This document shows, piece after piece, positions 1 to 8,049 of a stretch of 64,000 nt of DNA (position 1 is its first letter; every line of letters begins with the position of its first letter). Below the pieces are notes generated by a model. It was not told the DNA's origin and did not search any database. It worked only from the letters and a program-made list of their open reading frames with translations. This DNA comes from Hydrogenophaga sp. BPS33 (lineage in GTDB: Bacteria > Pseudomonadota > Gammaproteobacteria > Burkholderiales > Burkholderiaceae_C): contig NZ_CP044549.1 in the NCBI RefSeq assembly GCF_009859475.1, positions 2,790,001 to 2,854,000 of the forward strand, read 5' to 3'. The translations under genes and the position numbers were made by a program.

Positions 1-323
1 GAAGTCGTGTTGCCGTACGCGATCTCGGAGAGGGAGCGGATGGAGCACGGCGCCACCACCATGCCCAGCGTCTTGAAGGAGCCGGAGGAGATGGACGCGC
101 CGATGTTCTTCGCGTGGTGGACCTCGTCGGCCAGCGCCTCGACGTCCCTGGGCTTGAGGTCGGTCTCCGTGCTCAGCGTGAGCTTGGCGGAGTCGCTCAT
201 GACCAGGTGGGTCTCGATGTCGGTCTCGCGCAGCACCTGCAGCAGGCGGATGCCGTAAAGAGCGCCCGAGGCGCCGCTGATGCCGACGATCAGGCGGCGG
301 CGTGGAGTGGAAGAGGTGTTCAC
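1..323 (-). CDS. ubiX: Flavin prenyltransferase UbiX, N-terminal part (runs off the window)
   Basis: Only the first 107 codons lie in the window. UbiX joins a dimethylallyl group to FMN to make the prenylated flavin used by UbiD-type decarboxylases in ubiquinone synthesis. The start of the protein shows the flavodoxin-like fold of the family: a basic N-terminus, then LIVGISGASGALYGIRLL (FMN phosphate loop, about residues 11-28), and later MVVAPCSIRSLSEIAYG, the conserved APCS segment. The start is GTG at 323, with CAGGAC about ten bases upstream as a weak ribosome site. It lies downstream of the terminator that ends the neighbouring operon, so it should have its own promoter in 324-455, but no convincing one was seen. 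Family assignment is firm. Confidence 0.9.
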   Translation of the reverse strand, partial: MNTSSTPRRRLIVGISGASGALYGIRLLQVLRETDIETHLVMSDSAKLTLSTETDLKPRDVEALADEVHHAKNIGASISSGSFKTLGMVVAPCSIRSLSEIAYGNTT

Positions 324-455
324 CGTATTTTTGTCCTGTGTGCAGGCGGCCGTGCCTTGCAGCAAAAGTCGCCGGATTTTGGTGGCGGGGTGGGTGCGCG
401 TCTAACGAACAATTTCGCTGGCGGTCACGAAAAATCCTCATGGGGGTGTGCCCCA

Positions 456-482
456 TGAAAAACGGCCGCGAAAGCGGCCGTT
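456..482 (-). terminator. Rho-independent terminator of the CoA-transferase operon
   Basis: A perfect 9-bp stem (aacggccgc, loop gaaa, gcggccgtt at 461-482) is followed on the minus strand by a run of five T. It lies 45 bases after the stop of the solute-binding protein gene and separates that operon from ubiX. A second hairpin (catgggg / ccccatg, 439-457) follows directly. Confidence 0.85.
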
Positions 483-526
483 GCAGGGATTTTCGCGCAG
501 CGCCGCGCGGTGTCGAAAGTTCCTCC

Positions 527-1504
527 TCAGTCGACCTTGACGTTGGCGGACTTCACCAGGTTCACCCAGAATTTGCTGTCGTCCACCAGCCAGCTGGCGA
601 ACTGCTCGGGCGAGTCGGACAGGGATACCTCGGTACCTTCGCGCGCCAGCGCGGATTTCACGCTGGGCTCCAGCATGGCTTTGCGCGTGGCCTCGTAGAG
701 CACCTTCACCACCGGCGCGGGGGTGCCGACGGGCACGAACATGCCGTACCAGAATTCGAGGTTGTACTCGGGCAGGCCGGCTTCGCGCATGCCCGGCAGA
801 TCGGGCACCAGGGGCGAGCGCTCGCGTGTGCTGACCGCGATCGCGCGCAGCTTGCCCGCCGACGATTGCGGCAGCACCGAGGGCGAGGTGCCGAAAGTGA
901 GCTGCGTCTCGTTGGCCATCACCGAGGTGATGGCGAACGAGCCGCCCCGGTAGGGCACGTGCGTCATCTCGGTCTTGGTCAGCAGGTTGAAAAGGGCCGC
1001 GCCCAGGTGCGGCGCGGACCCGTTGCCCGAGGTCGAGTAGTTCAGCTTGCCCGGGTTCTTCTTCGCTTCGGCGATCAGGTCGGGCACAGAGCGGATGGGG
1101 CTGCCGGGGTTCACCGCGAGCACCAGCGGCGAGGTCGTCATCCTGGTCACGGGAATGAAGTCGCTCGGTTTGTAGCTCAGCTTGGCGTTGAGCGCGGGGT
1201 TCACCGAGATCGCGCTGGGGCTGGCGATCATCAGCGTGTAGCCGTCGGCCGGTGCCTTGGCCACGATGTCGGCCGCGATGCTCGAGCCGTTGCCCGGCTT
1301 GTTGTCGATCACCACGGTCTGCCCCAGCGCCTTGCTCAAGGCCTCGCTCATCGAGCGCGCCACGTAGTCGGCCGCACCGCCCGGCGCGAAGCCGATCACG
1401 ATGCGGATGGGCTTGCTGGGGAAGGGCGCGGATTGCGCCCCAGCCAGCGGCGCCAGCGTGCCCAGGGCCAGGGCGAGTATCAGGTGCTTGCTTGTCTTCT
1501 TCAT
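527..1504 (-). CDS. Bug/TctC-family periplasmic solute-binding protein
   Basis: This 325-residue secreted protein belongs to the Bug family (tripartite tricarboxylate transporter substrate-binding, TctC-like), which captures small carboxylates or related acids in the periplasm. A signal peptide is clear: MKKTSK, then LILALALGTLAPLAGAQS. The mature part has the family marks IRIVIGFAPGGAADYVAR and VIDNKPGNGSSIAA near the N-terminus. The start chosen is ATG at 1504, preceded by AGAGGAGA; an in-frame extension to 1582 lacks a signal peptide at its start. It is the last gene of a four-gene operon, 28 bases after the quinone oxidoreductase. No TctA/TctB membrane partner is present in the window, so its transporter is encoded elsewhere or absent. 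The ligand is unknown. Confidence 0.85.
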   Translation of the reverse strand: MKKTSKHLILALALGTLAPLAGAQSAPFPSKPIRIVIGFAPGGAADYVARSMSEALSKALGQTVVIDNKPGNGSSIAADIVAKAPADGYTLMIASPSAISVNPALNAKLSYKPSDFIPVTRMTTSPLVLAVNPGSPIRSVPDLIAEAKKNPGKLNYSTSGNGSAPHLGAALFNLLTKTEMTHVPYRGGSFAITSVMANETQLTFGTSPSVLPQSSAGKLRAIAVSTRERSPLVPDLPGMREAGLPEYNLEFWYGMFVPVGTPAPVVKVLYEATRKAMLEPSVKSALAREGTEVSLSDSPEQFASWLVDDSKFWVNLVKSANVKVD

Positions 1505-1532
1505 GCGGTGTCTCCTCTTTCGGGTGGTGATG

Positions 1533-2519
1533 TCAAACGTCGTCCGCCGGCATGCGCAGTACGATCTTTCCGATGTGCGCACCGGCTTCCATGCGCGCTT
1601 TGGCTTCCTTCAGTTGAGTGAAGTCCATGACGCGGTCGATGCGCGGTTGGATGCGGCGTGCAGCGATCAAGGGCAGGACTTCCGCCACGAAACGCGGCAC
1701 GGAGGCGGCGCGCTGTGTCTTGCTACGCAGCTTGTTGGACACGCCGAACAACGTGAGGCGCTTGGCGTGCAGGGCTTCGAGATCGACCTCTGCCCTGACC
1801 ACGCCGTCGACATAGCCCACCGTGGCCAGGCGGCCTTCGAACGCGGCGCAGCGCATGTTCTCGGCGAACACGCTGCCGCCCACGGTATTGATCACCAGGT
1901 TCGCGCCGCGCTGGTTCGTGGCTTCGAGCACGGCCGGCGCGAAGTCCGCGCCCCGTGTGTGCAGGCCCAGGTCCAGGCCCAGCGGCTTGAGTTCGGCCAG
2001 TTTCTCGGCCGAACCGGAGGTGCCGATGACGTTCGCGCCCAGCGCCTTGGCCAGCTGCAGCGAGGCCACGCCCACGCCCGAGGACACGCCATTGATCAGC
2101 AACCATTCGCCGGCCTGCAGGCGGCCCTGCAACACCAGCATGTCGTGGGCCACGAGCATCGTCAGCGGCATGCTGGCGGCCTCTTCCCAGCTCACGCCGG
2201 GTGGCACGTGCATGGCCTCGGCGGTGTCGATCAGCGCGAATTCGGAGAACGCGCCGGCGCATCGGCCCATGACGCGGTCGCCGAGCTGAAAGCCGCTCAC
2301 GTCGGGACCCAGCGCGAGCACCTCGCCCGCACCCTCGCCGCCGATGGCCTTCCAGCTGCTCAGTTGGCCGTGCAGGCCGCCGGCCAGGAACTCGCCCCGG
2401 TTGAGCGATGCGGCGCGCATGCGCACCAGCAGTTGGCGCGGGCCGGGCACGGGCACCGGGCTGTCGCGCAGTTCGAGCACCGAGCCGGTGTCGGTCATTT
2501 GCATCCAGTAGGACTGCAT
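1533..2519 (-). CDS. NADPH:quinone oxidoreductase, medium-chain dehydrogenase superfamily
   Basis: The 328-residue protein is a zinc-free medium-chain dehydrogenase/reductase of the quinone oxidoreductase type (Qor/crotonyl-CoA reductase-like). The N-terminal GroES-like domain contains AASLNRGEFLAGG, and the Rossmann part has NGVSSGVGVASLQLAKALGA, the usual nucleotide loop. No structural zinc cysteine set is seen. Such enzymes reduce quinones or alpha,beta-unsaturated carbonyls or acyl-CoAs with NADPH. In an operon with a CoA-transferase and a crotonase-fold protein, reduction of an enoyl-CoA is possible, but this is inference. The ATG at 2519 is preceded by GGAGAAAG. It lies 24 bases after the crotonase gene, so the two are probably cotranscribed. 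Confidence 0.82.
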   Translation of the reverse strand: MQSYWMQMTDTGSVLELRDSPVPVPGPRQLLVRMRAASLNRGEFLAGGLHGQLSSWKAIGGEGAGEVLALGPDVSGFQLGDRVMGRCAGAFSEFALIDTAEAMHVPPGVSWEEAASMPLTMLVAHDMLVLQGRLQAGEWLLINGVSSGVGVASLQLAKALGANVIGTSGSAEKLAELKPLGLDLGLHTRGADFAPAVLEATNQRGANLVINTVGGSVFAENMRCAAFEGRLATVGYVDGVVRAEVDLEALHAKRLTLFGVSNKLRSKTQRAASVPRFVAEVLPLIAARRIQPRIDRVMDFTQLKEAKARMEAGAHIGKIVLRMPADDV

Positions 2520-2543
2520 GGTTGGTTCTTTCTCCGTGCTTTC

Positions 2544-3353
2544 TCAACGGCCTGTGAAGACCGGTTTGCGTTTTTGCATGAAGGCCGTGCGGCCTTCGGT
2601 GTAGTCGGCGCTCTGGAAACAGCCCTGGATCAGCGAGGTGCACAAGGCATGATCGAGCTCGGGCGAAGGCTTGAGGATTTCGCGCGTGATCGCCTTGCCG
2701 GCCATGAGCGTGAGCGGCGCGTTGTCGGCGATGGTCGATGTGTATTCGGCCAGCAACTGCGGCAAGGCGTCGGGCGCGCAGGTGCGTGAGATCAGGCCGA
2801 GTTCGCGCGCCTCCAGGGCATCGATGCGGCGCGCGGTGAAGAACAAGTCCTTCGCCGCGCCGGGGCCGATCAGGTCCACCAGGTTCTTCATCGCCGAATA
2901 GCGGTAGCCCAGGCCCAGGCGGCCGGCGGGGATGGAGAACACGGCGTCGCTCGCGGCGATGCGGATGTCGCAGGCGATGGCGACGTTCACCCCGCCACCG
3001 ATGCAATAGCCGTGGATGCAGGCCAGCGTGGGCTTGGGGAAGTCGTGGATGCCCATGAGCGTGGTCTCGGCCATCTTCTCGTAGTAGGCAACGGCCTCGC
3101 GTGCGGCGCGCATGTCTTCGAACTGCGAGATGTCCGCGCCCGAGACGAAAGCCTTGTCGCCCGCGCCGGTGAAGGCCACGAGGCGAACGCGCTCGTCGTC
3201 CTGCGCTTGCGCGAGCAGCGGCGGCACGGCCTCCCACATGTCCACGGAGAGTGCGTTGTGGCGCGCGGGGTTGTTGAAGCGGATGTGCAGGGTGCGATCG
3301 TCGAGCCAGGTCTGCACGCGTTCGGTGGTGGAGATGTAGTCCGAGGTGCTCAT
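2544..3353 (-). CDS. Enoyl-CoA hydratase/isomerase (crotonase) family protein with altered active site
   Basis: The 269-residue protein has the crotonase fold: the CoA-binding segment near residues 68-76 (AFVSGADIS) and the oxyanion region near 112-129 (CIHGYCIGGGVNVAIACD). Canonical hydratases use two glutamates, one in GGGCELA and one in PEIxLG. Here the matching positions read GGGVNVA (Asn123) and PAGRLG (Ala143), so both acids are absent. It may therefore be an isomerase, hydrolase, decarboxylase or other crotonase-fold enzyme and not a hydratase. The ATG overlaps the TGA of the upstream CoA-transferase by one base (TGATG), which points to translational coupling. The substrate is presumably the thioester made by that transferase. 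Confidence 0.83.
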   Translation of the reverse strand: MSTSDYISTTERVQTWLDDRTLHIRFNNPARHNALSVDMWEAVPPLLAQAQDDERVRLVAFTGAGDKAFVSGADISQFEDMRAAREAVAYYEKMAETTLMGIHDFPKPTLACIHGYCIGGGVNVAIACDIRIAASDAVFSIPAGRLGLGYRYSAMKNLVDLIGPGAAKDLFFTARRIDALEARELGLISRTCAPDALPQLLAEYTSTIADNAPLTLMAGKAITREILKPSPELDHALCTSLIQGCFQSADYTEGRTAFMQKRKPVFTGR

Positions 3354-4543
3354 CAGTAGACTCCTGCGGCTTTCATGCGGGCGAAGTCCCCGGCGGCCAG
3401 GCCCAGTTCTCCAAAGACTTCCTCGGTGTGTTCGCCCCGGCGCGGCGCGGCGCGGGCAATGGTGCTCGGCGTGCGTTCGAGCTGCACCGGCTGGCCGACC
3501 ATGCGCTGCGGCCCCTGCCACTTCGAGACCACGTTCTTCACCATGCCCAGGTGCTGCACCTGCGGTTCTTCCAGCGCCTCCTGCATCGAGCTGATCAGGC
3601 CGCAGGCGACCCCGCCGTTGTTGAATTGCTCGACCCAGTGGGCGCGGTCTTGCTTGGCCAGACGGCGGTTGATGTCGGCGTTGAGCGTTTCGCGGTTCAC
3701 CGAGCGCGAGGGCTTGTCCCGGTAACGCGGATCGGTGATCCATTCGGGCGCGCCCAGGATGTGGCAGAAGCGCTCCCAGATCTTGGAGCCGAACACGGCG
3801 ATGTTCATGTAGCCGTCGCGCGCCTTGTAGACGCCGGTGGGAATGCTGGTGGGGTGGAAGTTGCCCGCCTGCGTGGCCACGTCGCCGTCGATCAGGTAGC
3901 GCGAGGTCTGGAAATCCATCATGTAGACCATGGACTCCAGCAGCGAGGTGTGCAGCCACTGGCCCTTGCCCGAGGTCTCGCGCTCCAGCAGCGCGACCAG
4001 CACGCCCTGCGCGGCGAAGATGCCGGCGCACAGGTCGCCAATGGGAATGCCCACGCGCATCGGGCCGTCGCCTGGCTGGCCAGTCACCGACATGAGCCCG
4101 CTCATGCCTTGCGCGATCTGGTCGAAGCCCGGGCGCGAGGCCAGCGGGCCGCTCTGGCCGAAGCCCGAGATGCTGGCGTAGACCAGGCGGGGGTTGGTGG
4201 CGACCAGCGATTCGTAGTCGATACCCAGGCGGAATTTCACATCGGGACGGAAGTTCTCCACCACCACGTCGGCGGTGTCGATCAGGCGCTTGAGGGTGGC
4301 AATGCCCTCGTCGGTCTTGAGGTTGAGTGTGATGGAGCGCTTGTTGCGGTGGGTGTACTGGTAGTCGGAGCCTTCCTGGCCGCCGAGCGTGTCGTCGCCG
4401 CGCATGCTCTCGGGCATCTGCACCTGGATCACGTCGGCGCCCCAGTCGGCGAGCTGGCGGCAGGCGGTGGGGCCGGCGCGCACCTGGGTCAGATCGATCA
4501 CGCGAAAGCGCTGCAAGGCGGTGGAAGCGGGGAGGTGTGGCAT
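3353..4543 (-). CDS. Family III CoA-transferase (CaiB/BaiF type), first gene of operon
   Basis: The 396-residue protein matches the formyl-CoA transferase/CaiB family, which moves CoA between carboxylic acids through an aspartyl-CoA thioester. The opening FRVIDLTQVRAGPTACRQLADWGADVI and the later SGFGQSGPLASRPGFD are family segments. The likely catalytic aspartate is Asp170 in the GIPIGDLCAGI motif. It is the promoter-proximal gene of the minus-strand operon with the crotonase, the oxidoreductase and the Bug protein, so the pathway probably begins by activating an imported acid to its CoA ester. It is divergent from a LysR gene, the probable regulator. The ribosome site ahead of the ATG is weak. 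The acid substrate cannot be named. Confidence 0.87.
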   Translation of the reverse strand: MPHLPASTALQRFRVIDLTQVRAGPTACRQLADWGADVIQVQMPESMRGDDTLGGQEGSDYQYTHRNKRSITLNLKTDEGIATLKRLIDTADVVVENFRPDVKFRLGIDYESLVATNPRLVYASISGFGQSGPLASRPGFDQIAQGMSGLMSVTGQPGDGPMRVGIPIGDLCAGIFAAQGVLVALLERETSGKGQWLHTSLLESMVYMMDFQTSRYLIDGDVATQAGNFHPTSIPTGVYKARDGYMNIAVFGSKIWERFCHILGAPEWITDPRYRDKPSRSVNRETLNADINRRLAKQDRAHWVEQFNNGGVACGLISSMQEALEEPQVQHLGMVKNVVSKWQGPQRMVGQPVQLERTPSTIARAAPRRGEHTEEVFGELGLAAGDFARMKAAGVY

Positions 4544-4655
4544 GGGGTTTTCAGCAGGTCGGGGCGGTGGTGCGTGCGCGGGCCGCCCGGGCGTTTTGAT
4601 GAGGTGTCTCCGTGTTTTGTGGGCGCATCGTGACAGTGGGCGTCTGTGTTGTAAA

Positions 4656-4682
4656 TTGCATCTTTCTGAACAGCTGATGCAA
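4656..4682. promoter_or_regulatory. Candidate LysR operator between the divergent CoA-transferase and LysR genes
   Basis: The 7-bp inverted repeat TTGCATC (4656-4662) and GATGCAA (4676-4682) has a 13-base spacer and lies 17 bases ahead of the LysR start and 113 bases ahead of the CoA-transferase start. Spacing and place fit a LysR recognition site acting on both genes. A further TTGCA half-site follows at 4684. Binding is inferred. Confidence 0.55.
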
Positions 4683-4698
4683 CTTGCAAAAGAATCGT

Positions 4699-5646
4699 AT
4701 GCCGAGCAAACGCATCCTCAAACCGTCCCTCGCGGATCTGCGCGCCTTCGTCACCGTGGGGGAACTGCAGAGCTTCGCGGCCGCCGCCGAGCTGCTGCAC
4801 CTGTCGCAGCCCGCCTTGTCGCGGCGCATCGCCAACCTGGAGCGGGTGCTCGACGTGCGCCTGTTCGACCGCACGACCCGCAGCGTCGAACTCACGCCCC
4901 TGGGTCGGCGTTTTCTCGGGCGCGTGCGCAACGTGATCGCCGACCTCGACCATTCGGTGGTCGACCTGAGCGACGTGGCGCACATCGAGGTCGGCGACGT
5001 GACCGTGGGCTGCGTGTTCCTGGCGGTGTCGCATTTCCTGCTCGGTGTGATCGAGCAGTTCCGTCAGGCGCATCCGCACGTGATGGTGCGCGTGATGGAA
5101 GAGGGCGCCGACGAGGTGCTGGCCTGCGTGAAGAGCGGCGAGGCGGAGATCGCGATCAACTACGTCGGCATGCAGGACCCCGAGGTGGAATTCACGCCCA
5201 TGCTCAAGGACCGCTTCGTGCTCGCGTGCCGTGTGGACCACCCCTTGGCCAAGCGCCGCTCGGTGCGTTGGGACGAGGTGGTGAAACACCCCTACGGCCT
5301 GGTGTCGCACGCCAGCCGCAACCGCGTGCTGATCGACCAGGCGCTGGCCGACGTGGTGGACCTGCCCCGCCCGGTGTGCGAATTCCGCCATGCCTCCACG
5401 CTGATCGGCTTCGTGGACCAGGGGCTGGGCGTGGCCGTGGTGCCCCAGCTGGCGCTGCCGCGGCCCTCGGACTCCATCGTGGGCGTGCCGATCGAGGCGG
5501 CGGTGCACCGGACCATTGGCGTCATCCGCCGTCGGGGCCGCAGCCTCTCGCCGGCGGCCGAAGCCTTCGAGCGCTTGCTGATGGCGGCCAGCCGCGCCAC
5601 GGGCAACCCCGCCCGGCCGCGCGCGAAAAGAACCGCACCACGCTGA
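4699..5646 (+). CDS. LysR-family transcriptional regulator, divergent from the CoA-transferase operon
   Basis: The 315-residue protein has the N-terminal winged helix of LysR regulators (about residues 9-68: LADLRAFVTVGELQSFAAAA, then LSQPALSRRIANLERVLDVRLFDR) and a substrate-binding domain with DFxxHxxxx-like segments such as FVLACRVDHPLAKR. Such proteins usually activate a divergently read pathway when a pathway intermediate binds. A perfect TTGCATC inverted repeat sits just upstream, in the shared promoter region. The ATG at 4699 is chosen because the LysR helix starts soon after; a TTG at 4684 would add five residues and lies beside the operator. The target is most likely the operon at 527-4543. 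The effector is unknown. Confidence 0.87.
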   Translation: MPSKRILKPSLADLRAFVTVGELQSFAAAAELLHLSQPALSRRIANLERVLDVRLFDRTTRSVELTPLGRRFLGRVRNVIADLDHSVVDLSDVAHIEVGDVTVGCVFLAVSHFLLGVIEQFRQAHPHVMVRVMEEGADEVLACVKSGEAEIAINYVGMQDPEVEFTPMLKDRFVLACRVDHPLAKRRSVRWDEVVKHPYGLVSHASRNRVLIDQALADVVDLPRPVCEFRHASTLIGFVDQGLGVAVVPQLALPRPSDSIVGVPIEAAVHRTIGVIRRRGRSLSPAAEAFERLLMAASRATGNPARPRAKRTAPR

Positions 5647-5705
5647 GGCGGGTGCGTCCTGGGATGCGAAATATGCGAAATCCGGATGGACAGGGAAAAC
5701 CCAGC

Positions 5706-5733
5706 TTGCTAGTGCAGCATGGCTTTCTAGAAT
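5706..5733 (+). promoter_or_regulatory. Candidate sigma-70 promoter of phaR
   Basis: TTGCTA (5706-5711) and TAGAAT (5728-5733) are separated by 16 bases, 60-90 bases ahead of the phaR start. Four of six bases in the -35 box and five of six in the -10 box match consensus. Confidence 0.5.
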
Positions 5734-5794
5734 GTCCCGTATCCTCTGGGCGGGCTATTCTGCCCCTGGCCCATCCACTCCTGAAGGTTCACCA

Positions 5795-6337
5795 GTGCAA
5801 AAATCCAAGGCCGGTAGCGGCGGCACGCGTTCGAACGCCGTGCGCGTGATCAAGAAGTACCCGAACCGGCGTCTGTACGACACCGACTCTTCCACCTACA
5901 TCACGCTGGCCGAAGTCAAGACCCTGGTGATGGACAACGAGCCCTTCGTGGTGCGCGACGCCAAGACCAACGACGATCTCACGCGCAGCATTCTTCTGCA
6001 GATCATTCTGGAAGAGGAAACGGCGGGCGTTCCCATCTTCACCGAGCAGGTGCTGGCCAACATCATCCGCTTCTACGGCCACTCCATGCAGGACTTCATG
6101 GGGAGCTACCTGGAGAAGAACGTCCAGATCTTCATGGACTTGCAGAACAAGATGGCCGCCCAGGCGCCCGGTGCCACGCCGGAGGCCTGGAAGCAGTTCA
6201 TGAGCGCGCAGTCGCCCATGATGGAAGGCATGATGGGCGCGTACATGGAGCAGTCGCGCAGCGCCTTCACGCAGATGCAGGAGCAGATGCAGAAGAACAG
6301 CGAGCAGATGCTGGCGGCGCTGGGCCTCAAGCGCTGA
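5795..6337 (+). CDS. phaR: Polyhydroxyalkanoate synthesis repressor PhaR
   Basis: The 180-residue protein matches PhaR, a DNA-binding regulator that also binds polyhydroxybutyrate granules and controls phasin and storage genes. The N-terminal DNA-binding domain is seen in VIKKYPNRRLYDTDSSTYITL (residues about 17-37 and on), followed by the helical PHB-accumulation domain (LANIIRFYGHSMQDFMGSYLE) and a methionine/glutamine-rich tail. The start is GTG at 5795, with GAAGG at the right distance; an upstream ATG at 5732 falls inside the predicted -10 box. No pha structural genes are in the window. Its stop codon lies in a dispersed palindromic repeat (6335-6373). Confidence 0.9.
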   Translation: MQKSKAGSGGTRSNAVRVIKKYPNRRLYDTDSSTYITLAEVKTLVMDNEPFVVRDAKTNDDLTRSILLQIILEEETAGVPIFTEQVLANIIRFYGHSMQDFMGSYLEKNVQIFMDLQNKMAAQAPGATPEAWKQFMSAQSPMMEGMMGAYMEQSRSAFTQMQEQMQKNSEQMLAALGLKR

Positions 6338-6373
6338 TACGGTTTCGCCTTCAACCGTATAACGGCGTTGGGG
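6335..6373 (+). repeat. Partial copy of a dispersed palindromic repeat at the phaR stop codon
   Basis: About 39 bases starting at the phaR TGA match the left end of the 107-bp element at 43803-43909, with roughly four differences. Within it ATACGGTT (6337-6344) and AACCGTAT (6353-6360) form a perfect 8-bp hairpin. The right half of the larger element is missing here. No run of T follows, so a terminator role is uncertain. Confidence 0.7.
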
Positions 6374-6493
6374 ACACTTCTACTTGGGGCAAAGGGGACA
6401 TTACTGTCTTGGGGTCACAGCGGCAGCGGCCGCAGGGGCCGAGCCGTAAAATGGCGGCCTACATTGCCTGCCAGGTCGCCCTGCGAAATCCAA

Positions 6494-7894
6494 ATGAATT
6501 CAAATACTTACGACGTAGCCACGACGTCAGGGATCACCGCTGTTCCCAAGGTGGGCTTCGTCAGCCTGGGCTGCCCCAAAGCCCTGACCGACTCCGAGCT
6601 GATCCTCACGCAGCTCAGCGCTGAGGGATACCAGACCTCCAAGACCTTTGCCGGGGCCGACCTGGTGATCGTCAACACCTGCGGCTTCATCGACGACGCG
6701 GTGCGCGAAAGTCTGGACACCATTGGTGAGGCATTGGCCGAAAACGGCAAGGTCATCGTCACCGGTTGCCTGGGCGCGCGCGAAGGCGAGGGCGGCGGCA
6801 ACCTGGTGCAACAGATGCATCCGAGCGTGCTGGCCGTGACCGGCCCGCACGCCACGCACGAGGTGATGAGCGCGGTGCACCAGCACCTGCCCAAGCCGCA
6901 CGACCCCTTCGTGGATCTCGTGCCGCCCCAGGGCATCAAGCTCACGCCCAAGCACTACGCCTACCTCAAGATCAGCGAGGGCTGCAACCACCGCTGCACC
7001 TTTTGCATCATCCCTTCCATGCGCGGTGATCTGGTGAGCCGCCCCATTGGCGACGTGCTGACCGAAGCGCGCAAGCTGTTCGAGGCCGGTGTGAAGGAAT
7101 TGTTGGTGGTGAGCCAGGACACCTCGGCCTACGGGGTGGACGTGAAGTACCGCACCGGTTTCTGGGACGGCAAGCCGGTGAAGACGCGCATGTTCGACCT
7201 GGTGCGCTCGCTCGGCGAAATCGCCAAGGGTTACGGTGCCTGGGTGCGCCTGCACTATGTGTATCCGTACCCGCACGTGGACGAGATCATTCCGCTGATG
7301 GCCGAGGGCCTGTGCCTGCCGTACCTGGACGTGCCCCTGCAGCACAGCCACCCCGATGTGCTGCGCCGCATGAAGCGCCCGGCCAGCGGCGAGCGCAACC
7401 TGGAGCGCATCGCGCGCTGGCGCGAGCTGTGCCCACAGATCGTGGTGCGCAGCACCTTCATCGCCGGGTTCCCCGGTGAGACGGACGCCGAGTTCGATCA
7501 CCTGCTGGACTTCGTGCGCGAAGCCCGCATCGACCGCGCCGGCTGCTTCGCTTACTCGCCGGTGCCGGGCGCCACGGCCAACGAACTGCCTGACGCGGTG
7601 CCCGATGCGCTGCGCGAGGAGCGCCGCGCGCGCTTCATGGCGGTGGCCGAGGCGGCATCGGCCGAGAAGCTGCAGCAGCGCGTGGGCGCGATCATGCAGG
7701 TGCTGGTGGATTCGGCACCCGGTCTGGGCAAGAAGGGCGGTATCGGCCGCAGCTACGCCGATGCACCGGAGATCGACGGCGTGGTGCGCCTGTTGCCGCC
7801 CGAGAAGATCAGCAAGACCCTGAAGGTGGGCGAGTTCACCAAGGCGCGTGTGGTCGCCGCCCAAGGGCACGACCTGCTGGCTGTGCCGATCTGA
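6494..7894 (+). CDS. rimO: Ribosomal protein S12 methylthiotransferase RimO
   Basis: The 466-residue protein is a radical-SAM methylthiotransferase that modifies an aspartate of ribosomal protein S12. The N-terminal MTTase domain has its three cluster cysteines at Cys27, Cys63 and Cys92 (SLGCPKA, NTCGF, TGCLG). The radical-SAM motif is CNHRCTFC at residues 164-171, and the end is a TRAM domain. The motif set and length fit RimO and not MiaB (RimO-type [12 protein letters not shown]). The ATG at 6494 is chosen since an in-frame extension to 6368 has no family similarity and would begin in the repeat after phaR. No strong ribosome site is visible. A clear terminator follows. Confidence 0.94.
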   Translation: MNSNTYDVATTSGITAVPKVGFVSLGCPKALTDSELILTQLSAEGYQTSKTFAGADLVIVNTCGFIDDAVRESLDTIGEALAENGKVIVTGCLGAREGEGGGNLVQQMHPSVLAVTGPHATHEVMSAVHQHLPKPHDPFVDLVPPQGIKLTPKHYAYLKISEGCNHRCTFCIIPSMRGDLVSRPIGDVLTEARKLFEAGVKELLVVSQDTSAYGVDVKYRTGFWDGKPVKTRMFDLVRSLGEIAKGYGAWVRLHYVYPYPHVDEIIPLMAEGLCLPYLDVPLQHSHPDVLRRMKRPASGERNLERIARWRELCPQIVVRSTFIAGFPGETDAEFDHLLDFVREARIDRAGCFAYSPVPGATANELPDAVPDALREERRARFMAVAEAASAEKLQQRVGAIMQVLVDSAPGLGKKGGIGRSYADAPEIDGVVRLLPPEKISKTLKVGEFTKARVVAAQGHDLLAVPI

Positions 7895-7916
7895 CGGCGC
7901 GCGCTACCTGCACATG

Positions 7917-7946
7917 AAAACGGGCCCTCGCGGCCCGTTTTTTTTT
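7917..7946 (+). terminator. Rho-independent terminator after rimO
   Basis: The stem acgggcc (7920-7926), loop ctcgc and ggcccgt (7932-7938) is followed by eight more T. It begins 23 bases after the rimO stop and isolates the carboxylase operon downstream. Confidence 0.92.
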
Positions 7947-7968
7947 GCGACCAAGGGTTTTTGCCACG

Positions 7969-7997
7969 TTGACAGGCCCGTTATCCGCGTTTAGCAT
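7969..7997 (+). promoter_or_regulatory. Sigma-70 promoter of the acyl-CoA carboxylase operon
   Basis: A perfect -35 box TTGACA (7969-7974) and TAGCAT (7992-7997) are separated by the ideal 17 bases. Transcription would start near 8004-8006, about 45 bases before the biotinyl carrier gene. This is the best-matching promoter seen in the window. Confidence 0.75.
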
Positions 7998-8005
7998 TTT
8001 CGTAG

Positions 8006-8019
8006 GATTGTTAACAATC
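8006..8019. promoter_or_regulatory. Candidate FadR-type GntR operator over the transcription start
   Basis: GATTGTTAACAATC is a perfect 14-bp palindrome placed right at the predicted start of transcription. It fits the T-N-G-T/A-C-N-A pattern known for operators of the FadR subfamily of GntR regulators, and the second gene of the operon encodes such a regulator. Repression by blocking the promoter is inferred. Confidence 0.6.
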
Positions 8020-8049
8020 GTATTTTCAACAGACAATCAAGGAAGTCCC

